Below are positions 22,390-32,284 of a DNA stretch of 64,000 nucleotides, piece after piece (position 1 is the first letter of the stretch; every line of letters begins with the position of its first letter). The notes below the pieces were generated by a model. The model saw nothing but the letters and a program-made list of their open reading frames with translations. It was not told the DNA's origin and made no database searches. Source of the DNA: Branchiostoma floridae (lineage: Eukaryota > Chordata > Leptocardii > Amphioxiformes > Branchiostomatidae); the NCBI RefSeq assembly GCF_000003815.2, contig NC_049987.1:18279164-18343163 (forward strand). Direction: 5' to 3'. Both the position numbers and the translations under genes were made by a program.

Positions 22390-22530
22390 GAAAGAAAGTG
22401 TGTGTGAGTTTTAGTTTCACGGTTGTGTGTATACGCATGTATTTTGGTTTGTGAAACTATGTTAGTGTTCGTGTGTATGTTAGTGTCTGTGTACAGATTG
22501 TGTTTGTGTGTATGTGTGTGTGACTCTTCT
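22390..22530. repeat. GT-rich simple sequence
   Basis: Interrupted (GT)n with GTGTGTATGTTAGTG units. Open frames here are artefacts. Confidence 0.7.
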
Positions 22531-22819
22531 AAGTGTAAAGTAAATACGGTGTGTTCACACAACAAAAACGCGTCGTACGAAAATTTTCCTTGTGTGAACC
22601 GGCCCCAAAATGCATTAGAACAGTGAAAACAGGAACACATTTGCTATTAGCGCTGCCAACGGTGCTAGTCAACAGTTTGAAAGTGTGAATTGCTGTTATT
22701 CACATAATTTAACGTTACGTCCCAGGCGGGTACTTTCTTTGTTACTATCGAAATCCAAGATGGCTTTACCGGTGGACCGCGACTATGAAACTAGCTTGCA
22801 TAAGAATGGAAGGTATGGA

Positions 22820-22940
22820 TAAGGGTTTGAACAGACTTGTGTGTATATCAAGACAGATCGTAGCATGATAGGGTTCGAACCCAGGACCTCAGGCTCCCGG
22901 GCCAGATACCCTGAAGTTACCCTACACGACCCAACAATGA
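22820..22940 (-). repeat. tRNA-derived SINE-like copy
   Basis: On the minus strand GTCCTGGGTTCGAACCCTAT contains a perfect pol III B-box core (GGTTCGAACC). A degenerate A-box-like TAGGGTAACTTCAGG lies about 40 bases upstream. The sequence does not fold as a functional tRNA, so a SINE head is more likely. Confidence 0.5.
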
Positions 22941-23041
22941 CCCCACAACAGGTCACAATCGTGTTTTTATCAAATGAATGAAAGAAGACCTTTATTAACA
23001 GCCTCATTACTCATACTGGGTACCTACTGGCTGGCAAAATA

Positions 23042-23445
23042 CACCAGATGATTATTATTATTATTATTATTATTTATTGCACATTTTGCACCACTGGGCT
23101 AAGTACAGGTCACACGGTAACAATCATATACATGTAACAATAGTAAGAAACACACCTATGTCCAACGTTTATATACGTCTAATCTATTCTAGGACATTCG
23201 ACTTCCTCTCGCTTCTTGGTAATTGCATAAATGTAGCTAGCTGTATGGTTGGTTAGAGTTGGTTTGTCAAAGGTTGTAAGAAACATTATTCTATCTTTAC
23301 TATTCAAGTATATGAAGTGTGGAAATTTACTTAATAATAGTGGAATAGAATGTATCGCTCTTATACCAAGGAGGTTAAAAAGACCTCTTTCAACCTCCTT
23401 GCTTATACAAAGGACAATCTACAGTAAAATGTACTTCATCTATTA
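23042..23445 (-). mobile_element. LINE 3' fragment with (TAA)n tail
   Basis: On the minus strand DEVHFTVDCPLYKQ-like coding sequence (one frameshift) continues in a frame with FPHFIYLNSKDRIMFL and a stop, then an untranslated stretch and AATAATAATAATAATAA. It is a relative of the 20929-21335 element, more decayed. Confidence 0.7.
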
Positions 23446-23478
23446 TATGCTGTATAGCAAAGTGCACGTCTCGCAGTT

Positions 23479-23571
23479 ATGGAGAGTGTCGGCGACTGCT
23501 TGGCGAGCGAACGTCCATGGGGATCTCACCTCAACCCTCCCTTGGGAAAGCCATCTGCTCCTTGTACAGAG
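23479..23571 (+). CDS. PM20D2: M20 dipeptidase gene, probable first coding exon
   Basis: ATG at 23479, 31 codons, then donor GAG|GTAAGT in phase 0, matching the phase-0 acceptor at 23794. The peptide (MESVGDCLASERPWGSHLNP) is not part of the M20 fold. Because the next exon has its own in-frame ATG at 23849 that agrees better with the usual family N-terminus, this exon could be 5' UTR or an N-terminal extension. Confidence 0.45.
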
Positions 23572-23794
23572 GTAAGTGGTTGTTATTGATCTGTAGTGCC
23601 ATATTACCGCCACACTAACTAAATCATAGGAACGAATCCGGTTTGGAAATGTGACGTTAGCCTTATCATATAACCTGGGAAAATAACGGGTATATATCAT
23701 AAAAATTGCAGTGACTATGTAGGTCCACCCATATATATCGCTAGTATCATTGCACAGTCCCTAAAATAAACGACCATTGTTTCCATGTTTTCAG

Positions 23795-24214
23795 AACGGT
23801 CCCGTTCTCGCACGACCTTTGATCACAGTCGATCGCAAACCTCCAACGATGGACGTTCAACAGATCAAGGAAAAATCCAGTTCCGCGATCCAATCCCGCT
23901 CGGAAGAACTCTGGGATCTGAGCCAAGAGATCTGGAAGAATCCCGAACTCGCCTTTAAGGAACATTACGCGCACAAAGTCTTGACAGACTTCTTGGAGAA
24001 ACAAGGGTTCCGTGTGGACAGACACTACAAGTTGGAGACGGCGTTCAGGGCGGTGTGTGGGGAGGAGGGAGGGGTGCACGTGTGTGTGATATGTGAGTAT
24101 GACGCCTTGCCTGGGATTGGACATGGCTGCGGACACAACTTGATCGCAGAAGTGGGCGTGGCGGCCGGGATCGCGATCAAAGAAGTGATCCAAGACTTTC
24201 CACAACCCGTTAAG
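23795..24214 (+). CDS. PM20D2: M20 dipeptidase (PM20D2-like), catalytic exon
   Basis: Acceptor CATGTTTTCAG, donor CCCGTTAAG|GTTGGT, 140 codons in phase 0. From the internal ATG at 23849 the peptide (MDVQQIKEKSSSAIQSRSEEL) leads into WDLSQEIWKNPELAFKE and then CEYDALPGIGHGCGHN followed by LIAEVGVAAGIAIKE. The last segment holds the metal-site motifs of M20 metallopeptidases (His of HGCGHN). Human PM20D2 is a cytosolic dipeptidase that removes mis-made beta-alanyl or GABA dipeptides with Lys, Orn or Arg during carnosine metabolism; that substrate choice is inferred here. The introns contain several small inverted-repeat elements. Confidence 0.85.
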
Positions 24215-24403
24215 GTTGGTGACATCCCATTTTTGTATAGTCTTGCAGCTAAAGGACCGTTACACTAAAGTTACCCATCTTTCAAAAGTGTCTTTGTTTC
24301 TTATTAACTGTTATACAAGTTTTGGCGATGCTGATTTCAGTCAAAAATTTTATCATAAAAAATTGAATTACACGTAACATAAGTTCTGTGATAAACTTGT
24401 GAG

Positions 24404-24602
24404 AGGGTCAGCATGGGGGGTCCTGACAACGGTTTACGCTGAATTCAGGAGAGCCCCCTACGTATTAAGCTAAATCAAGGAAGGCAATTACGCTAAATTT
24501 CGTCGCCTCGCTACGATTTACGTAGATAAGATGGTTTTCCCTACGAATTACGGGAAATAAAATAGGCTGCCTACGCCTTACGTAAAAGAGCATGCAGACC
24601 CT
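24404..24602. repeat. Short hAT-like inverted-repeat element
   Basis: Ends AGGGTCAGCATG and CATGCAGACCCT, flanked by CTTGTGAG and CTTGTGAA (7 of 8 bases alike, as an 8-bp target duplication). The interior has repeated TTACG-containing strings (CTACGAATTACGG, GCCTTACGTAAA). Confidence 0.6.
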
Positions 24603-24950
24603 CTTGTGAATCCGAAAGGGGGTTCGCCACTGCATTTTTTGTAAGATTTGCTGTGCCTAGTCTTATTTCGGCAACTTGTTCAAAACATAACCAAAGTCTA
24701 TAACACTCTTGACATGCTATACACGTAGACGAAAACACACATGTACACGGAATGTCACGCTCTAGCAGATAAGTATAGGATTTCCATTTTCTGTGCTTGT
24801 TTCCAAGTCCTTTAGGAAACATTTGAGGACAGACTCTGTCAAACGGTCTGTTAACCTTAAACAATGAGACCTAGGGTGAGAAAGGTTTGAAGATTTTGAC
24901 AAATCATGGATAGTCCAAGCACGTACAGAGATCGCAAAGGTTTGTTTGTA

Positions 24951-25261
24951 AAGGTGGGGTCACACATGCGTATATATTCAAGTCCGTTTGAGGTGCGCAT
25001 GACGCTCTTAGTCTCTACCAGGCTCCACAGGTCGCGGGAAAAATAGTACAAATTGGACAAATATAGATACATAACCTGCCAGATGATTTAGCTGACCGAG
25101 AAATATGGTTAGCGACCCAGCCAACTCGTCTGACATGTTACCTGTTTACGTTTGTCCAATTTCTATTATTTGTGCAACGACCTGTGGAGCCTGGTGGAGG
25201 CAAATACTCCCATGCACACCTCATACGGACTTAGATATATACGCAGGTGTGACCCCACCTT
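24951..25261. repeat. Nested inverted-repeat elements just upstream of an exon
   Basis: The outer arms AAGGTGGGGTCACAC.TGCGTATATAT and its complement pair across 311 bp. Inside lies a second pair (CTACCAGGCTCCACAGGTCGC and GCGACCTGTGGAGCCTGGTGG style arms) whose family recurs at 26479-26699. The right end is 23 bp from the acceptor of the next coding exon. Confidence 0.75.
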
Positions 25262-25284
25262 AACACAGATATTGTGACGTGCAG

Positions 25285-25433
25285 GTGACAGTGCTCGGGA
25301 CACCTGCGGAGGAACAAGGCGGCGGAAAGAACATCCTTATTGACCATGGCTGTTTCAAGGACGTCGACTTCGCCATGATGGCGCATCCAGATATCTGCAG
25401 TATCGCCAGGTGGCGCTGTCTCGCGAGAGTCAG
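25285..25433 (+). CDS. PM20D2: M20 dipeptidase, exon 3
   Basis: Acceptor GACGTGCAG, phase 0, donor AGTCAG|GTACCC leaving two bases. It encodes [18 protein letters not shown], the conserved TPAEE.GGGK block with the catalytic and metal-binding glutamates of M20 enzymes, then FAMMAHPD, another family-conserved string with a metal-region His. No frame damage is seen. Confidence 0.85.
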
Positions 25434-25532
25434 GTACCCGCTACGCCGGTTGCTCGTATCTTCGTTACTACTTTCTTTACGTCAATTGCTACCATAAGAA
25501 TACTCTGTTTTGGGTTAGAAAACCATACACAC

Positions 25533-25632
25533 NNNNNNNNNNNNNNNNNNNNNNNNNNNNNNNNNNNNNNNNNNNNNNNNNNNNNNNNNNNNNNNNNNNN
25601 NNNNNNNNNNNNNNNNNNNNNNNNNNNNNNNN
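25533..25632. other. Assembly gap (100 N)
   Basis: The run is exactly 100 N, a conventional placeholder. The dimerisation-domain exon expected between the flanking peptidase exons is not visible on either side and probably lies here. Confidence 0.95.
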
Positions 25633-25929
25633 GTAGGTTTTACTCAAGCCAATGAGAAAGCAAGAAGAAACTGACCAATTAGAAGAAAGCATTTGACATT
25701 GATTATGAGGCTGTGATACCATTGGCCAGCAAACATTGAAACGTTATGCATCTTAACCATAACGTTTCTATCAGATTTAAAAAAAAAAAACAGAAACGGA
25801 TCGCTACGCTCGGTGGTTTATTCAGTTGTCACAGGAATATATACATATATATATATGGAGTCGTTGCAAACACTTAATATTCCTCGTACAGTATGACTTA
25901 TATATTTCAAACGCGTGCCGTCCTTACAG

Positions 25930-26084
25930 GTATCATACTTGACGGCGGAATCCATCCCGACGTCATTCCTTCAGAGACGAAGCTGGAGTTTCAGTTGCGC
26001 GCCCCCTTGCGGTCGGACCTGGACGGGCTGGAGGAACAGGTGGTGGCGTGTTTTAAAGCCGCAGCCACCGCGACAGGATGTGAG
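25930..26084 (+). CDS. PM20D2: M20 dipeptidase, exon after the gap
   Basis: Acceptor CGTCCTTACAG, two starting bases, donor TGTGAG|GTACCC in phase 0. It encodes GIILDGGIHPDVIPS (the G.I..GG..P..IPS block of the dimerisation/catalytic interface), then LEFQLRAP and CFKAAATATGCE. The incoming phase needs an exon leaving one base, but exon 3 leaves two, so at least one exon is missing between them. Confidence 0.85.
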
Positions 26085-26478
26085 GTACCCACTTATATGC
26101 CGTCACACAGTTACGAATGCGCATGAATTGTTTGAGTCTCCTAATACAGTTTCTTTTTTTGTCTAGAGCACCATTTTACAATTATTTTCCCCAAACAGTG
26201 CTCTTTGAGCCTAGCCCACAGTCTTAAAAGTTCATAACGCCAAATTAGAACACATCAGAAAGCACCAGAATACGGCCACGTGCTGGCTTTGTCTGTTTCT
26301 AAGGGACCTTAACCTTTGACCTTACCCAGAATTCCAGTGAAACTGGAACTGTGATGTTGCTTATGGACTAATGAGGTTTTGTTTTGAGTGACATTTGAAG
26401 GTAATTAACTCATTGCTTGATAGGATGTGATTTCTTCCTTTCAACCTACCCAAATTGAGTCTTAGATTGTATTTTTTT

Positions 26479-26699
26479 TAGTCTCTACCAGACTCCCGCC
26501 TGGCCGAACATGAATTATGGCCAAGTTAGGAATAAAAGCCTAGTAAAAGTTAATTAGCCTAGGAGTGTTGGCCGGCCTGGCGGTCGCAAACTGTTACAGT
26601 ACTCTTTGGTCATCTAACTCATTTGGCGTGTTTTCTGTCTTATTTGACCAATGCAATTTATACCATTTTCCAGCGACCTCTGGAGTCTTGTAGAGGCTA
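26479..26699. repeat. Inverted-repeat element, second copy of the inner family at 25010
   Basis: Left end TTAGTCTCTACCAGACTCC and right end GCGACCTCTGGAGTCTTG then TAGAGGCTAG are inverted relatives and share sequence with the inner arms of the 24951-25261 structure. Confidence 0.6.
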
Positions 26700-26811
26700 G
26701 TGTTTTGTATTGTAGCTAGGGGTTGCCCTCTTCTAGTGTTTATTGAACTGCCTGATCCTTCTTTAAATGTCATTTTACATCAATTTGTTCTGTATTCACA
26801 TTATACAACAG

Positions 26812-27067
26812 CTGGAATACAAGTTCAACAAAGGTCCGGAGTACTATCTCAACGTGCTACAGAACGATACCCTCATCTCGCGTTACGAGGAAAACTCGCG
26901 AGACTTGGGGGTGGAATTCTGCACCGACCGGAAGGTGTTTGCCGGAGAGATGTTCTCGGGATCTACCGACATGGGGAACGTGTCACACGTCGTGCCAAGC
27001 ATTCACCCCGAGTTCTCTATCGGAGATACTGCTGCTACACACTCTGCACTCTTCACAAAAGTTGCAG
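26812..27067 (+). CDS. PM20D2: M20 dipeptidase, penultimate exon
   Basis: Acceptor TTATACAACAG, phase 0, donor GTTGCAG|GTGAGA leaving one base. It carries the second half of the catalytic domain: FSGSTDMGNVSHVVPSIHP, with the STDMGN..H..P.IHP pattern that supplies further metal and substrate contacts, and ATHSALFTKVAG, where the T-H pair is conserved in the family. Confidence 0.85.
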
Positions 27068-27339
27068 GTGAGATTTGTGCGTTTTTGGTGACGCCTCAGG
27101 GGTGAGCCCAGTGGCATAGTATGATGTGCAGTCTGCAAGAGTTCTTAGAATTATACAGTAATGTGTCTATGAGAATGCGAAATGTACCAATCAGATTAAT
27201 ATTCTAAAAAAGGAAACCTATAATATTAGTCCGGGAACCTATCTCACTCAGTTTTATTCAGTTATAGTTGAAAAAAAAATGTTCTTTTTCGCTGGAGAAA
27301 TTACCGAGTACACAAATATAAATGTGTAAATAATGTCTC

Positions 27340-27720
27340 CTCTTCTCACTCCTCGTTTCTCTCTTTCTCTCTCCTAATCTCTCATCTCTCACGTTCGTTC
27401 TCGCATAAAGTCCATTTTTCTCTGATCCACTGTCATATGCATTCCTCTCCCGTTCCCTCACTCAATTTCTCTCTCTTTCTTTGTCCCACTCTCTCTCGAT
27501 CATCTCTTTCCCGTTCGTTCCTTCTCTCATCTTCTCTTTCTCTTTATAATTATCCTTCTTTGCCCCACTTTCTCATTTCTCTCCGGTTCTTTCTCACAAT
27601 TTTTCTCTCAGCTTCTCTCTCCCATTCTCACGCATCTCCTTCTCTCTCTCTTTCGCTCGCTCGCTCGCTCGCTCCCATTCTCCGTTCCCCTGTCTTTTCT
27701 TTTTTTTTCTCTTTCAATGA
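27340..27720. repeat. Pyrimidine-rich (CT)n-type tract
   Basis: Plus strand is dominated by CTCTCTTT, TTCTCTCT and (CTCG)n units immediately upstream of the last peptidase exon. The long Ser/Leu/Phe frame across it is an artefact. Confidence 0.85.
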
Positions 27721-27755
27721 TTCTTGATTATAACCTTCTGCACATGTTTCTTTAG

Positions 27756-27889
27756 GCGCTCCTGAGGCCCAGCCCTACACTCTGACCCAGGGCAAGGTGC
27801 TGGCGAGGATAGCCATAGATGTCATCTGTCAACCTCAACTCTTTAAGAAAATGAAAGAAGACTTCAAACACGATATCGCCAATACGTAG
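27756..27889 (+). CDS. PM20D2: M20 dipeptidase, last coding exon
   Basis: Acceptor ATGTTTCTTTAG, two starting bases that complete the Gly codon, and stop TAG at 27887-27889. It encodes APEAQPYTLTQGKVLARIAI and a C-terminal helix (FKKMKEDFKHDIANT), matching the family's C-terminus in type and position. Confidence 0.85.
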
Positions 27890-28856
27890 TGCCATGCATG
27901 TACCTTTGTCGTGTCAACTTGAAGATAAATTTCTTCCAGCGCAACCACGTACAAAAGCCTTCGTCTTAAACTAGAAATGCCAATAGCCAACGGACGTAAA
28001 GCCACTCTCTTATTGGTTGGATCGATAATTGCCATGCTATTATTGGCTGAACTGGTAATTGTGATGGACAGTTATGATTGGTCTATATTTATGTCCCACA
28101 TGCTAGCGCTTCGACGACTTGTGAGCTGCTATCAACTGATTGTAGACAAGTGAACTGTTCTAACGCCCACCGCTAGGTGGCATTGCTGCAGTGTATTAAT
28201 AATATTGCGGTGCCAAACGTAACCGCTTCATTCTGCCATAACCTGTTACAGACTGGATGTGACCTCCCGTTTTAGGGAACCTTTGAGAAAATGTATTGTC
28301 CTTCCTTGAGAAGTTAAAAGAACATTGACCTCCAATTTGGAGGAAATTTTGAAAGCATTTACCCCCGTTTTAGGGGAAGTTGGATTCATTATTTCCCCTT
28401 TTCTCACTACTATTGCAAACAAAACTAGATGCATCGTCATTATTTACTTATGTCAAGTGGGATAATCCATTCCAGAACCAGGGGATTGAAGGTAAAATAC
28501 TAGTAACTATGATTACAGTCATCTATGGATGAAATGTTATAATAAATATGTCGTAATGACTATGATAACAGTCATATATGGATGAGATGTTATAATGACT
28601 ATGTTATAATAAGTATGATAACAGCCCTATATGGATCCGATGATATGTTATTTATGGCAGGACTCAACACTTGACGTGAGTCCGTCACAGATATTCAGTG
28701 TACAAATACTAATAAACGTATCTTCATTTGATATACATAACCGATTTATTAGCCTAGCCTATAAGAATCATTCTTCTTTTAACATCAGGAATTTCTATGA
28801 AAGAATTCTAAAAAAATTATAGAAAGACCTCTTCAGGGAATAATGACTGTACTTTC
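27890..28856. other. 3' flank of the peptidase gene
   Basis: No clear AATAAA occurs within 500 bp of the stop. At about 28495-28640 there are two to three diverged copies of a roughly 75-bp unit with ATATGGATGA.ATGTTATAAT. No gene was seen. Confidence 0.4.
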
Positions 28857-28859
28857 ATG

Positions 28860-29700
28860 TGTGTGGATGGTGTTCAGTACCAAGGACGGGTGTGTTTACT
28901 TGTGTGTGGATGGTGTTCAGCACGAGGGACAGATATGTTTACCTGTGCGTGGATGGTGTTCAACATAAGGGACAGGTGTGTTGACCTGTATGTGGATGGT
29001 GTTCAGTACCAGGAACAGGTATGTTTACCTGTGTGTGGATGGTGTTCAGCACGAGGGACAGGTGCATTTGCCTGTGTGTGGATGGTGTTCAGCACCAGGG
29101 ACGGGTGTGTTGCCTGTGTGTTGATGGTGCTCAGCACCAGGGTCAGGTGCGATTGCCTGTGTGTGGATGGTGTTCAGTACCAGGGACAGAAGTGTTCACC
29201 TGTGTTTGGATGGTGTTCAGCACCAGGGACAGATGTGTTCACCTGTGTGTGGATGGTGTTCAGTACCAGGGACAGATGGATGTTTTCACCTGTGTGTGAA
29301 TGGTGTTCAGCACCAGGGACAGATGTGTTTACCTGTGTGTGAATGGTGTTCAGCACCAGGGATAGATGTTTTCGTATGTCGATGGTGTTCAGCACCAGGG
29401 ACGGATGTGTTTACCTGTGTGTGGATGGTGTTCAGCACCAGGGACAGATGTTTTTACCTGTGTGTGGATGGTGTTCAGCACCCGGGACAGATGTGTTCAC
29501 CTGTGTGTGGATGGTGTTCAGCACCAGGGACAGATGTGTTTACCTGTGTGTGGATGGTGTTCAGCACCAGGGACAGATGTTTTCACCTGTGTGTGAATGG
29601 TGGTCAGCACCAATGACGAATGTAATTGTGTGCGGAAGCTTTTCAGTACCAAAAGCAGGTCTCTTCACCTTTGTGTGGATGGCGTTCAATGAGAAGGACA
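28860..29700. repeat. 43-bp minisatellite, about 20 units
   Basis: Tandem units of GTGTGTGGATGGTGTTCAGC followed by ACCAGGGACAGATGTGTTTACCT, mostly 43 bp apart (near 28911, 28954, 28997, 29040, 29083 and onward). The outer units, especially 29600-29800, are diverged. Since 43 is not a multiple of three, each plus frame cycles through three peptide repeats and stays open, so the Cys-rich frames here are not evidence of a gene. Confidence 0.95.
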
Positions 29701-30069
29701 GGTATGTTTGAAAGTGCGTGGATTGTATTTAACAAAACGACTGGTTTGTTTGTCTATGTGTGCATTGTATTCAACAATAATGACAGACGTCTATTCATAG
29801 ACGTTAGCACAAAGAAAAGTCGTGGTCCTCTGTGTTAGGTTGTTTTGTATGTCAGTTATCCTCAATGACAAAGTAGTTATCATCAATTCTGTATTCTTTG
29901 TTGCATGTACCAAGCTGACCCATAATAAGAAAAGACAAAAATTTGTAGAACATAACAATGTTGACACAAAAAATACTGCGCTCTGTATACAGATGCATTA
30001 GATGGACGGATGGATGGATGGACTGCTCTTTGTCATATCATTATAGATCGGGTCTCTCACATAATTTGA

Positions 30070-30312
30070 TTACTCTTCCAATAGCTTGATTTGTAAAGAG
30101 ATCTTCACCTGTTTGTTTGATATGTAAACCCCTTCTGTTAGTTGTTGTTCTAATATGTGCCATAATATGCCCAGTGTATCACCTCTGCTTCCAGTGGAAG
30201 CGTCGTATAGTAAAATCTCCCGAATATTGCTGCGTACTTTGCCTTCAAGCGTATCGGCAACGTCGCGTACATGTTGCGCCGCCATGCGGAAGGAGGCCGC
30301 ACTCACCCCATT
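30070..30312 (-). CDS. Unassigned open frame, possible 3' coding exon or relict
   Basis: Minus-strand frame of about 78 codons (VSAASFRMAAQHVRDVADTL ... LLYDASTGSRGD ... QIKLLEE then TAA). It looks amphipathic and codon use is plausible, but I recognise no family. It begins right at the edge of the dispersed repeat at 30313-30535. AATGGG|GTGAGT just inside could be a donor, which would argue against coding beyond it. Confidence 0.25.
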   Translation of the reverse strand, partial: NGVSAASFRMAAQHVRDVADTLEGKVRSNIREILLYDASTGSRGDTLGILWHILEQQLTEGVYISNKQVKISLQIKLLEE

Positions 30313-30535
30313 CTGTTGTCATTAGCGTTTCTTGTCGTTAAAAATGGGAAATTATTAGGCGATAGTGTCGGGTATAGATTACGATCCAATGTTCCAGATC
30401 GCTGTCATTAACGAGAGTTGTCGGTGGTAGATTAAAAAGGAGCTGCCGCGCAATGCGTGATGGGAGTCGAGCAGACCAGCTGATCAGCATGATCAAAATG
30501 GCGGCCTTTTCGTAGCGATAGCCCGGTATCCAGCC
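30313..30535 (+). repeat. 223-bp dispersed repeat, copy 1 (inverted relative to 47464-47686)
   Basis: Runs from CTGTTGTCATTAGCG to GCCCGGTATCCAGCC. The copy at 47464-47686 is in opposite orientation and differs at only about five positions. It contains GGGTATAGATTACGATCC and GATCAAAATGGCGGCC. One end shares GG(T/C)ATCCAGCC with several foldbacks in the window. Confidence 0.85.
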
Positions 30536-31923
30536 TGGCGTCCATCCCTGGCGTTATCCGGTCGGCAGTCGAACGGACTTCCCTGGAAAGAAGGTTCTTT
30601 GTCCAAAGGTAAAGTATACTTCTAGTAAGGCGGTTTTCAGAACATGGCTAAAATAAGGTTCCTTTGTTCTACCGGGACCAGAGTAACCAGACCAGTTTAT
30701 AAGCTAAAGGTATTTGACAAAATTGTCTTGCATGCTTCAATATTCAGTTTAATTTAGTAGACTCCTTGATGCAGGCCACTCAAAATGCTGAGGAGACCTT
30801 TTCAAGTAACAAGTAAGTAAGTTAAGGCACTGAAGTTAGATATTTGTTTGGCTCTCTGGTCCGCATATTGAGATATTTTCCCAGTTTCAATGCATATCAC
30901 TTGCTTTAGGGGGTTCCAAGAAAAGATGGGCTAGGCTAGGCAGTGCAGGCTACCTCGGCAGGTACTAGTAACCTCCCCATTTTATAGGGCTTTTTCAGTC
31001 ACATAATCCTCCCCCTAGCAACTAACCGGCCACCATATCACAATAGTGAAGTCTGCCATTTTGGTGTACCAGCTGCAGATTCAGCCCTCCTATGTAGTGA
31101 GGCCCTACTGCAACTCTCCATGAAAATTGTAAATATTTCCCGAAACAATGCACAATTTACCTTCAAAAAATTTAGTTTCATAATCGCAGTGTTTTGCCTT
31201 GGGGTGGGATGTTGGTTCTGCACCGGCAAAGTGCACACAAATTGGGTAACAGTAAGATTTGTTCTGCGATTCTCCAACAAAGCTGGAACAAACAAACAAA
31301 GGGAAACACTATTGTGACGACTCAGGGATAATATTTGATTTCTGCAATACGAAGAGCAGATCTAACTGTGTGTAGTACACATTTCGTATCAGGACAAGGC
31401 AGCAAGCGATGGGCTAGTTTCAATGTCCACTTGGTACCCACTTCCGGTGATAGTTAGTGATTAACTCTAGTAGCAGGAAGAGCATATCCCCTAGTCCTCT
31501 GATGAATTTCTATGGAACAAAAAGAAGACTACATGATGCTGACTGTGCACTCAAAATGGTCCTGTCTTGACACATGCTAGGTCAGGGATAGATAGGGTTG
31601 TTGTGAAAATAATGCTGCTATCTTGCTACCGATAGCAAAGGATGTCCAGAATGATTGTTAGATCCTTGTCAGCTGTTGTGTCCGTCATACTCATAGCCTG
31701 CATGAAAATTTTCACCGCTCCTCACCTACACTGTATGTACCCCTTGACCTCTGCATGGGTCGTTGGAGCACCATGACTGTTCCATTGAAAATTCTACGGC
31801 ATTGAAATTGCACAATGGCCTACAACAAATGTGACTGCGCCATTACCAAAATCAAGCGCCAGTTGAAAACAGTACCCTTTCTATTATGCTTGGTTAATTA
31901 GGTGGGTATCAGTACAGGGATTG
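30536..31923. other. Region without recognised gene
   Basis: A possible donor (TCCAAAG|GTAAAG near 30608) could end a non-coding first exon of the plus-strand gene whose last exon is at 35788, but nothing confirms it. No other features. Confidence 0.3.
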
Positions 31924-32284
31924 CAGGGCTCGAAATTAATTTTTGGGATTAGGTGCACTAGTGCACCCAGCTTAAAAAATTGGGTGCACCAACAAAATTT
32001 TGGGTGCGCCAGTTAAATTTAAGTAATAACATAATAGTAAAACTTAGTTACAAGCTATCAAATTCTTAAACAAGTACCATGACAGACAGTTTTATTATCT
32101 TTCTAACACTTAGATGTCAAGAATATGATGTATACTAGTATACTTTGATATCTTTACATACATGAACCTAAGAAAATACATTGTATTTGGGTGCACCCTG
32201 TGCACCCACAGAAGATAATTCTGGGTGCACAGCTCCAATTTTGGGTGCACCTGGGTGCACATGCACCCAGTATTTCGAGCCCTG
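31924..32284. repeat. hAT-like non-autonomous element with GGTGCAC clusters
   Basis: Ends CAGGGCTCGAAAT and ATTTCGAGCCCTG. The subterminal regions hold clusters of GGGTGCAC and its complement (at least ten copies). The CAGGG...CCCTG termini fit hAT, but no target duplication was seen. Confidence 0.7.

Noticed and set aside
22820-22940. tRNA gene
   Set aside because: The B box is good but the cloverleaf arms do not pair; a SINE head is more likely.
25410-25655. Open frame running through the N run
   Set aside because: It exists only because N translates as unknown; the exon ends at 25433.
27437-27727. Ser/Leu/Phe-rich 96-codon frame
   Set aside because: Translation of a pyrimidine tract just before a real acceptor.
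28857-29838. Several Cys/Trp-rich frames of 70-160 codons
   Set aside because: They are products of the 43-bp minisatellite; the three frames repeat the same peptides.
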